NCBI GenBank assembly: GCA_037039685.1
Contig: JAWNGF010000004.1
Coordinates: 4,092,001 to 4,156,000, forward strand
Direction of reading: 5' to 3'
Origin: Ceratobasidium sp. AG-K
Lineage: Eukaryota > Basidiomycota > Agaricomycetes > Cantharellales > Ceratobasidiaceae
Length of the DNA: 64,000 nucleotides
The position numbers were made by a program, and so were the translations under genes. Each line of letters begins with the position of its first letter. Position 1 is the stretch's first letter. Under the pieces are notes generated by a model. It was not told the DNA's origin. It saw only the letters and a program-made list of their open reading frames with translations, and did no database searches. Positions 55,851 through 64,000 of this stretch are shown in pieces.

Positions 55851-56622
55851 ACTCGATTAGCTCACACAACTGTACCACAGCTTTCACCGCGTGCTCGAGA
55901 GCGCTCGCATGAGCTTAGGGAACAGTTTCGTCGTGTGACTGCTGACATTCCACCCGAGTGCTTTGTCTGTATTGATGAGAGCTCGATTGATACTCGTACA
56001 ACCCACAGGGACATGGGGTACGCTCCACAAGGCGAACGTGCAACAGATGACCTTGAATTTGTTCGTGGTGATCGGTATGTCGAATGAGCCCGGGTGAGGT
56101 GTAAACACAACCTGCTAACGTGAACTTCAGCTACTCGATCCTCCCAGCATTGTGCCTAGAGGGATCCTTGCTCTCGATGTTGTTGATGACTCGTATACTG
56201 GCGAGAGGTTTCGGAATTTCATTGAAAAGCTACTTCCAAAGATGAATCCATATCCTCAGAAGAACTCGGTACTCATAATGGACAACTGCAATATTCACAA
56301 GGATGCGGAGACACTTGAGATGATTGCTGCCCGGTAAGTGAAATCCCTTCAATCTATTCCACACCCGAGCTAAAATGGTGTTGTTATCAGCGGTGTTCAT
56401 TATGTTTATCTTCCCCCATACCCTCCCGATTTCAACCCAATTGAGCTAGCATTTTCCAAGATCAAATCAAGCCTTCGCCGTGACGGAAATGTGGCACGCA
56501 TCCAAATGAGCCGGCACAACGAGAACAGAATGGCCGATGTCACGAGCCTGCTGTTCTGACACATTTTTTCCATCACGCCAGAGGATGCTCAAGGCTGGTT
56601 CCGCCACTGTCATTACATCTGA
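55851..56622 (+). pseudogene. Truncated Tc1/IS630-type DDE transposase
   Basis: The frame is open at the junction (SFADRTRLAHTTVP-like start) and has lost its N-terminal DNA-binding part. Three exons keep the catalytic triad: VCIDESSIDTR (first Asp), VLIMDNCNIHKDAE (second Asp), and LPPYPPDFNPIELAFSKIK (Glu). Introns lie at about 56075-56129 and 56335-56390. After RMADVTSLLF there is an in-frame tga (56559-56561), then the family C-terminus HIFSITPEDAQGWFRHCHYI continues in the same frame to a stop at 56620-56622. Missing N-terminus plus nonsense codon means a dead copy. Terminal inverted repeats were not found. It marks the sequence into which the retroelement's right end is joined. Confidence 0.82.
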
Positions 56623-56673
56623 GAACTGTATAGTAGACAAAATATCTCTCCGTAATCCAACTTCTTCCACTCG

Positions 56674-58966
56674 TTAGTCCTGGTTGCTCTCCCTCTCAAA
56701 CCTCTCCGAGTCATTATCCAATTGTAGTCCAATTCCACCAAGTTGCATCATTGTCGGAAACCCTCCAACTGGTGTAAGTGGAAGGTTTCCATACCCTGAG
56801 AACACGGAAGATGGACCACTCATTCCCATGCCCATTGGGAATGGTTGTGGCCCACCATACAGAACAACCTGTGGGTGCGATATTGGACTAGCAAACGATG
56901 AGAACATCCCAGGTGAGAGACCAGCTCCCTGGGACATGTTCGCAAAATTATCAGCCAAAAGCGAGGTATTCCCGCCAGCTACAGAGCCTGACAGCCCTTG
57001 GAATCCCGGGGATGCCGCAAGTGAGCCTGCATTACCAACGTTTCCGGCAGCAGAGCCAAAAGAAGTCGAAATCTTCCGTTTGGAAGAGGTACGGTCAGTT
57101 GAATCACCTCCACAAGGACTTGGGGCAAGGGAGGATGCCTGCCCTGATTGATAGCCAATGTCCTCAGCACTCGTGTTACGGCTCTTTTGCTGGAGTGAAG
57201 TGTCGTGGAGTAGGTCGAGAACCCGGGGAGGGGGATTTGGTGTGTATGGGGAGGCATGATTCTGGACCTGTTTTGCATGGTGGTGAGCGTCATTCCCGTG
57301 CTTCCCCGGATTCAACATACTGCAAGAGTAGCCCAAAGGTCAATGGCACCCTCAGGTAGTGGAACATGGCATGGCCCGTGGCCAGGCTTGTTGATAATTG
57401 CACAGCTTGTACCACACGTCTTGCATTGTCGATTTTTGATATGTTGTTGATACAAAAGGAACTTTGTGTTTCCATCCTTTGTCAAGCTTGTGGCAGTCTG
57501 GGAACACAAGGTATTGCATCAGTATGGTGGTTGGTAAGCCTATCCGTGATCAACATGACAAACCTTTGACGACTCCTGCTTGCCCCCTCCTCCTGCCTTT
57601 CCCTGATTCAAGTCGCAAATCTCAACAGCATATGTCTCAAGCTTGCCCAGTGCAGTTTGCGCCTTCTTCCGCCCTTCTGTTTCAACCTCCTCAATATAGC
57701 CTTCAATACTCCTACGAGCCTTGGCTTTCAGTGCCTCGAAATTTTCAGGAGACCGAAGGTGTCGACGGTCAGTTTTTTTCATGCCAGGCATTGTGTATGC
57801 CAGCTTGAGGTCAACTGGTGACACGTGCAAAAGCTCAGATACCTGGCAACGGAGAACATCAAAATCGGCAGTAAATGGGAGTCGGACAATATCGTGGGCT
57901 CCATTATACTCGATAGCAAAGGCCAGTTCTGTTGCCTCAAGCTTTGTCTCTTCAGATATGACATTGGTCAGTGCTGGAGCATCTGTGGAGAGAAAACACA
58001 GCTTACCTCCTTTTCCAGTCTTCGATTTATCCTTCTTTCCCTTTTTCCCCTTCCGACTCCGCTTGCTGTCCAAATCCTCCATGTCCGAGCTTGATTTCGA
58101 CTGGGGCTCGGGCTCGGGTTGAACTGGAGCTGACCGAGCTTTCAGCTTCAACTTGAGTTTGGGCTTGGGCTCGTTGGGAATAGACTCGAGCTCTGAGTTG
58201 GACTCGACATCGAGTGTGGGCTCGCGCTCAAACGTTACCTTACCTTTCCCTTTCGACTTGGTTGGGGCCTTTAGCTTTGGTTGGGCCTTGGCCTTGGGTT
58301 GTGTCTTGGGTTTGGCTTGAGTATTCAGCTTTGACACGGTCTTGGGCACTGCTAGTGCCTTCGCTCTTCCCGCCACTTGTTTTGACTTTGAGCTCGTGGT
58401 TGGCACGGTTTCGGCGACGCACGTGGAGGTTTGGCCAACCTTGTTGGAGCTCCGAGTAACCCGCTTTGTGACTGCAACGAAAATGTAAGTCTTTATCTAC
58501 TATATAGTCAATGGGAGACGTTTACATACCTGGTTTCTCCACGGTGTCTTCGTTGGCGTCAGCTAGATTGCTGTTCCATGCCTTTTCCTTCTCCTCGAGA
58601 GCCACTTCTTCGTCTGCGGAGGCACGCAACTCACTCGGCAACACAGAGACCAGCTGGATGCATCCACCAGCATCGTCAACAGTGTCGACACCTGGAGGAA
58701 AGCTTGCTGGTGGGAAAAAGAATGAACCCTCTGCCAAAGGTGAGCCCCACTTCGACCACAGGAGAAAGTACGATCCAACCTTCATCAACGTAGTCATCAC
58801 CCTTGTCAACTACATACACATCGGATTCTAGGTCCGAGTCGACAAGGAACGTAGGCGGCTGCGCAGAGACGATTGAGCCACCTGAAGTAGACAGAGCTCG
58901 CCCTCGCTTTGGCATTGGGGGCATAGTCAGATAAGCGTCGGAGTTCACACGCTTGCGACCAGGCAT
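56674..58966 (-). CDS. Lineage-specific protein, Lys/Pro-rich with CxxC-HxxxC-like segment
   Basis: I do not recognise this family. The start MPGRKRVNSDAYLTMPPMPK at 58966 is basic and NLS-like. Introns near 58770-58720, 58520-58475, 57545-57510 and 57325 join exons in phase. The middle is low-complexity Lys/Pro/Ser/Glu (KLKAPTKSKGKGKVTFERE; KPKLKLKLKAR). A folded-looking part follows: LAFAIEYNGAHDIVRLPFTA, VSELLHVSPVDLKLAYTMPG and RSPENFEALKAKARRSIEG, which could be a ubiquitin-like or beta-grasp fold, then QCKTCGTSC and KPGHGPCHVPLPE, a possible zinc site. The C-terminus is Gly/Met/Ser-rich and ends FERESNQD. It ends 52 bp from the transposase relic, tail to tail. Such proteins sometimes travel with transposons; that link is only positional here. 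Confidence 0.62.
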
Positions 58967-59503
58967 AATAAAGGTTCAAGAGGTTGGATTGAGCGGGAGA
59001 GTGCTGAATGTGCTTAGAATAGAGCTTGGGATGCTTCAACACGAGCCTCATCTCAGTGTTTATATACCTCCTGTCCGACCACTCCCTGTTACTGTACCCG
59101 CACCTGCCACCTCCGCTATGCGATTGACTAAAATAGGCACGAACAGGGTCAAAATGGACCGCTCTCGACCTTCACCGTCATGTTTAGCGTATTTCTGTCC
59201 GGCGTCGGGCAAGTTTGTTCACTTGAGAGGTCTGGACCGCCTCTTGTTTCTCCGGCGTCGTACAATAATATATTGATTATGCCATGTACCTGGCCGAAAA
59301 GACACCGCAAATTCGACTCAAACAAGCCTAAGATCGACTTTATACTGCATGAAATGATGGAGTGCTGCGACTTTTAGTCCAGAGGTCGATTTTCGATTTT
59401 TTTTCGTTGGCGCTTGGCGGGTACTTTTGCAAATCGCTGTAAGGGCTACTTTTTTCGGCGGCCACGTGTGCGTCGTTAACTCGCTGTACCGATCCTCGTT
59501 AAC
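58967..59503. promoter_or_regulatory. Divergent intergenic region
   Basis: This holds the promoters of two divergent unknown genes. A CACGTG lies at about 59463, and a short T-rich stretch (attttttttcg) at about 59396. No gene is supported. Confidence 0.4.
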
Positions 59504-61168
59504 ATGTCCATCACCTCCCGCAACACCTCGTCTCTCTACCCTCAAAAGCCCCAATTTCACCCAGCGGAGAGTCAGCATAAGCCAGAACCAGCCAAAAAAT
59601 CAGATGCAGAGTTGCAGTCGCTGGCTAAGGGCATAACCGAGTGGTACCAGGGGGCTGCGCAGGGCGCGTTTCTCGTTGGTGAAATTACCTGCGACGATTT
59701 ACTACTACTAGACAGTATTTTAATCGAGCAAGATATAAAGCTACGGTTGGTCGTATTGGTGTCGAGTCAAACAAATTACATCGACGTTCTGATCACATCT
59801 AACAACAACAGGGCGGAGTGGTCCAGTGAATCTTTTGTAGCACGGCTCCATATGACGACAAGGTTGCACGACTCGCCCGGTATTTGGCTCGCAAACCTGC
59901 ACAGTGTGATAACGGCTTGGCTAGTGCGTATCGCAATTTGCGGTTGGCCCTACGTCAGCATGGGTGGTAGCGCTAGGCTCGAGATTTTCCCTAGTCTGCG
60001 GCAGCCCGACCAGACAATATACCTATGCTACGAGGAAGACAGCCGAGACAAGAATAAGGACGAAGGTGAAGACAAAAGCGAGGAAGAGGACGAGGAGAAT
60101 GGTGAGGAAGAGGATGAGGCTGAAGGCGAGGACCAGGGCGAGGATGGGAGCGAGAACAAAGGCGAGAACCAGTATCAAGGCCAGGACAAGGACGAAGACG
60201 AAGACGAGGACGGAGACGAGGTTCCGCAACGATTCACAATGCCACGCGTCATTTTGGAGACTGCATATAGCCAGCCATACGGAGGTGTGAAAAAAAAGGC
60301 ATGGACCTATCTCCATGGATCCGACTACGGTGTGCACGCTGTTATCATTGTATGCATGACATATCCTGTGACGCTCAAGCGCGACTTCCGAGCTGAGATA
60401 GGTGTATGGATTAGGGACAAGACAGGCGAGACAGGTGCGCCACGTACTACAGCTGTCCTTGAGTTAATACTTAGCATTGATGCGTTTAATCAGAGAAAGA
60501 CTTCCCACTTGAGCCCTGCGTTTGTCACAGTACTTCTAGCGAGCATAAACAGCAGGGGAACAGCTTCAGTGCAACCGACAGCGTCGAACCAGGTAGCACC
60601 GAATCTGTGGGATACGATCAGACATTGGATGTCGCCCCGACATTGGATGTCGCCCCGACATTGGATGTCGCCCCGACATTGAGTTTCGACCCGACATCGG
60701 GTTCCGATGACAGTTCAATGCCTTCACCGCTCGAGCCACCGCACACATTCCGACCCAAAGAGACGGATCCTTATATCATCCTGCGATCTGGCAAGCCTAT
60801 TGTATGTACCCTGTCCGGTTCGTTGGACATGAACCCGAACACTCGCCAACTCAATTTCACGCTAGGTTTTTTACGACGAAACGTCGGGCAGTGAATGTTC
60901 AAATTTCGTCCGGCTGGAGGAATACGACTTCCTTCGCCCATGTGATGAGCAACCAAACACGTACATCGAATCTTCTCATTTGGACCTTGACTTGCGTCCC
61001 CTTAAGGATAGGATCACTATGATCTTGAAAGCAATGCGTGGAGCGAAAAGAGGAAAAGGAAAGGCAAAGGCGGCCAAAGCTGTTGCCGCTCGCCCATATC
61101 CGTTCCGAGTAGCGAAGCTACGTGCGGACAGCGTGACAGAATCACCGGCTCCTCCGGGCGCGATGTGA
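59504..61168 (+). CDS. Lineage-specific acidic protein, possibly with degenerate nuclease-like fold
   Basis: The start MSITSRNTSSLYPQKPQFHP is followed by DLLLLDSILIEQDIKLRL, LITSNNNRAEWSSESFVARL, HDSPGIWLANLHSVITAWLV and EIFPSLRQPDQTIYLC. A long Glu/Asp/Lys tract (about 60045-60225) comes next, then FTMPRVILETAYSQPYGGVK and a strand-rich part. The E-T-A-Y-S then K pattern resembles the Uma2-like restriction-endonuclease fold seen in some fungal proteins, but the metal-binding set cannot be confirmed. The first frame stops at 60682, while a second frame (ESVGYDQTLDVAPTLDVAPT) continues through 60894 and a third exon (NFVRLEEYDFLRPCDE, then basic KRGKGKAKAAK) ends at 61168; introns or frameshifts near 60550-60600 and 60865 must join them. 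Function unknown. Confidence 0.5.
60621..60692 (+). repeat. 18-bp tandem repeat inside coding sequence
   Basis: Three identical units GACATTGGATGTCGCCCC (60621-60674) and a fourth, altered unit. In the frame that runs on downstream they encode repeated TLDVAP; each unit contains the small palindrome GACATtggATGTC. Confidence 0.9.
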
Positions 61169-62518
61169 CGCTTGATTTACTCATTTGATACATAAAGCTT
61201 CTACAAAATCGTGTCCTATCAACTACGAAGTCTATGATCCGTACCCTTTTGCAGGCTGCGATTTGGCCACACATCTGTATAACGCCCTCCTGTTTGGCCA
61301 AATATGATCTTGGAAGGAGTGACCAACTATCCTGCAATAGGTCAGCGGTTTGTAGCGCTTACGGCTCAACAAAGTAGTCTTTGAGGCATTGGGTACCGTG
61401 CTTGATCTCGCTAGATGTCATTTACGGGGACCTGTTTTTGTAAGCGTTTCATGACTCGCGATAAATGTCAATCCTTCCGATTGGCGGTGAATCCTGAGCA
61501 ATTCCAACATCTATTTGGGGGAAACTAGGCCAGTCCCAGGAGCCAAGCTACCCCACTTGTTGGCTTCGAGTCGGGATGATGAGCAAAACGCATGAGCTGA
61601 ATGGTTAACCCGCGCTAACCAATTCTCTGCATGCTACCAATAATGGTTATTTCCGTCAGGTTAGGTTATGAAACTCTGTTTGCTCTCCATAATACGGCGC
61701 CGCATTAATCGGTACACAATGAATCTTCCGACCCACTTCCGCCGCTACATTCAACACCGTATCCCCCCATGAGCGAAACGAGTATATTTTCTCCGCTTCC
61801 TAAACTGCCTACTCTGGTAAAGTAAATGCATTAGAGACACATCGTGATACATCAGCACATGCGTACTTGGCATCGTCCTCGAGAAATAGAGATAAAATTT
61901 TCGAAAGATCTTATGCTTGCTGACAGATAGATTCGCTCCGAGCACTCTCGAGGGCCATACGTGATTGCCACATACATTCTGTCGTCCACTGCCGGCCTCC
62001 TCAAACTTGGTTTTGACTTCAACCATGAACTCGACCCGAGCAGTCGAACCGCGTCCAAGGAAATGACACTTAAACAGATGTGGCGACTGACCTCCATCTG
62101 TCAAGGTTACAATCACACAGCAGTCCCAAAGCAGACTATTGAAACAAAAACTGAGCCCGTTGAGTAGTGTTTCACGACTTCTGAGGGCAGGGCACTTCGT
62201 AATATCGCGCATACTCGTGGTAAGTCCGCTGGTTTTATGCCACACGTAGTGCCCTCTTATATCTAGGGTCGTATTGCGAGGCTGATGGCACTGCTAGGAC
62301 TTTGGTCAAAAATTGTATTATTATTTCAAGGTTGTGATATAAAGTCATGCGCAAAACCCATTTTCAAAATTACTACGTAACACCCTGCTCCCAGTGCACA
62401 CGCAAATGTTCCGAGCGAGTCTCATCGGCCCCGAAAGCGGTTTGCCAACGTTCCTCCTCTCGTACAATGCTTGGCTACCGTGAGCAAAGTGTCCAACGGT
62501 CGACGGCTTTATGGCGGC
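61169..62518. other. Intergenic, 1.35 kb
   Basis: A minus-strand frame of 164 codons (62245-61751) and an opposite frame (61961-62167) have no recognised motif and are probably chance. One isolated ggttaggtta lies near 61660. No gene, RNA or repeat is supported. Confidence 0.45.
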
Positions 62519-63615
62519 AACAAACCCAGCCACGTCCACCCAGGAAGGGCAAAATGGACAGGCAGCGCCTACGACGGCTGGGTTTAGGAAGCCATTGGCC
62601 GCTTCCAACCGTCAAGAAGCCGCTCAAGCCTACTCAGCCAGGTCCACCCGAAACGGGTATAATGGACAGGCAACGCCTACAACGGCTGAGTAAGTGGGTT
62701 ATCGTTCTCCTGGCCCATCAAAAATGGGGTGCGCTCCCCACACCCAACCGAGTCCACCCATGACAGGCATTACGGACAGGCAGCGCCTACAGCGACCAGG
62801 TGAGGGGTGGTCGCGTCCTGTGGTGGCAAAGCTTACACACACTCACCCACACCCCGACAAGTCCACCCAAAACGGGCATAGCGGACAGGCAGAGCCTACA
62901 TCGTCTAGGTGAGGGAGTTCCTGCGTCCGACCTGCATCCATGGAATAATCGGATTCTCACTGCACCCGGCCAAGTCCGCCCAAAACGGGCATGGTGGACA
63001 GGCAACGCCTACAGCGGCCGGGTGTGGGAGTCATCGCGTCCTGGGCCATCAAAAAAGGGAATGCGCTCCCTGCACCCAGCCAAGTCCACCCGCAACGGGC
63101 ATAATGGACAGGCAGCGCCTACAGCGACCGGGTGCGAGAGTGTTCATTTGGTGGACGTGTCGAAAGAACGCGCTCACCGCACCCAGCCAAGTCCACCCGA
63201 ATCGGGCCTATCGGACAGGCAATGCCTACATCGGCTGGGTGAGCGAGTGATCCTGCACCGGTCGTCGAGCTGGGGAGTTGCCCACCGCACCCAGCCATGC
63301 CCACCCGAAGGCATAACGGACAGGCAGCGCCTACAGCGGCTGGGCGAGGTAGTCGCGGTCGTCTGGGGGGTTTCGGGGAGGTTGCACTCGACCCGCCCAG
63401 CCACGTCCACCCGAAGGCATAACGGACAGGCAGCGCCTACAGCGGCTGGGCGAGGGCGCGGTTGTCGTCTGGGAGATGAGCGGGGGATGTTCATCCCGGG
63501 GAGCGCGCTTCAGAGCTGTCGAGGGCCCGGGTCTTGTCACTCGTCGTTCACGCGCAACCTTGTCCACCCGAGGCCGGGCTCAACGGACGGGCATAGCCCA
63601 CAGCGGTGGCGCGTC
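62519..63615. repeat. Tandem array of ten structured 62-nt repeats
   Basis: Ten copies are marked by GGAC(A/G)GG at 62556, 62664, 62774, 62883, 62996, 63106, 63213, 63318, 63424 and 63584, so the period is 105-113 bp except for the last. Each unit begins near CACCCAGCC and ends near GGCTGGGTG (inverted arms). Inside are GTCC/GGAC, enclosing CCCGA/TCGGG, and a second hairpin AGGCA/TGCCT, giving a branched structure. The spacers of about 46 bp between units vary much more than the units. Arm changes are often paired between the two sides. Confidence 0.85.
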
Positions 63616-64000
63616 ACAACCGACGAGACCGGGAGTGTGGTGGTTGGGAGTAACAACAAACCGCGTCACGTGGTCCTGATAAACAAACCGCAGCTGCCAC
63701 GTGACGTGCCAAGGGAAAAACAACAACATCACGTGCTGCGAAGGAAGCAACCGATGCGCCTGTGGCAACACGTCGTCGCTGCTTCTTTTGCTGACGCTCG
63801 TTCTGAATTACTCCGACGTGGATGTAAGTTCGCGATCACCGGAGATCACTCCAAAATATCTTCGGGTATCTCCCGGCAGATATGGTGGGATACGGTCAGA
63901 TCGAGTGTGATACGGTCAGATACTGCTAAGGCAGATTCATAGAAAATACGAGCAGATCACTCAGTAACCTGCCAGTATTTGACCACATCTTGTTGTATCT
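63616..64000. other. Right end of window
   Basis: No gene is supported. Three CACGTG hexamers lie close together (about 63666, 63698 and 63732), and a gatacggtcaga motif is repeated near 63892 and 63910. This could be the promoter side of a gene beyond the window. Confidence 0.4.

Noticed and set aside
61751..62245. Minus-strand gene of 164 codons
   Set aside because: No recognisable domain, no supporting splice signals and no paralogue in the window; possible but not supportable.
62519..63615. CRISPR-like array (palindromic repeats with variable spacers)
   Set aside because: The window is eukaryotic, repeats are imperfect and long, spacers are related to one another, and no cas-like gene is present. 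Described as a structured tandem repeat instead.
62519..63615. tRNA genes or tRNA pseudogenes in the repeat units
   Set aside because: The branched fold has about 62 nt, a 9-pair outer stem and only two inner arms; there is no T-loop consensus, anticodon arm or box A/B.
62800..63942. 380-codon open frame over the repeat array
   Set aside because: It arises because the repeat units lack stops in one frame; its content simply mirrors the repeats and no domain is seen.

Overview
The window is a gene-rich nuclear segment of a basidiomycete fungus. Nearly all genes are split by 50-70 nt GT-AG introns. The mix of families (NACHT-WD40 STAND proteins, lineage-specific kinases with a four-helix N-terminus, RING tandems, F-box proteins, a Penelope-like element) resembles Agaricomycetes, and I think most of Rhizoctonia/Ceratobasidiaceae. 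The genus is an inference; no marker gene was compared.

Layout. (1) 1-17.5 kb is a kinase/pseudokinase cluster. It holds two convergent inverted paralogues (1-1287 plus, 2295-5272 minus), a protein with an MLKL-like layout whose kinase domain has lost its catalytic Asp and its DFG Asp (5700-8371 minus), and, head-to-head with it, two tandem genes that each encode three kinase domains, the first canonical and the other two degenerate (8932-13054, 13347-17489 plus). (2) 18-26 kb holds housekeeping and unknown genes: glucosamine-6-phosphate deaminase, another kinase-like protein, an unrecognised helical protein and an F-box protein. (3) 27-41.6 kb is a tandem family of seven RING-finger genes, all on the minus strand, interrupted by a decayed NACHT-WD40 pseudogene (30.0-31.95 kb). 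Each copy has a CACGTG hexamer 103-141 bp before its ATG; the last copy ends in an SH3 domain. (4) 42.3-45.7 kb holds an RNF115/126-type E3 ligase and a secreted aspartic protease. (5) 46.9-51.4 kb is a NACHT-WD40 gene with 14 WD repeats, open from its first preserved exon to its stop, but its 5' end is cut off. (6) 51.38-55.85 kb: the cut is made by a perfect (AACCT)16 telomere-like array followed directly by a Penelope-like retroelement. The element has 158-bp identical direct repeats, a hammerhead-ribozyme motif, a basic ORF1 with a retained intron, and a reverse transcriptase without a GIY-YIG endonuclease. Its right end lies in a truncated Tc1/IS630-type transposase relic. (7) 56.7-61.2 kb holds two lineage-specific proteins of unknown function. 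(8) 62.5-63.6 kb is a tandem array of about ten 62-nt units that fold into the same branched hairpin, with compensatory changes between units.

How the parts may fit together (inference). The NACHT-WD40 protein and the kinase at 2295-5272 carry the same N-terminal helical domain, and the kinases at 2295-5272 and 5700-8371 carry an MLKL/Cbl-N-like helical bundle. The left half therefore looks like a lineage-specific signalling or cell-death cluster, and the RING family like a co-regulated E3 ligase set. Exon boundaries were read by eye from splice signals, phase and comparison between paralogues in the window; 5' ends of several genes are uncertain.
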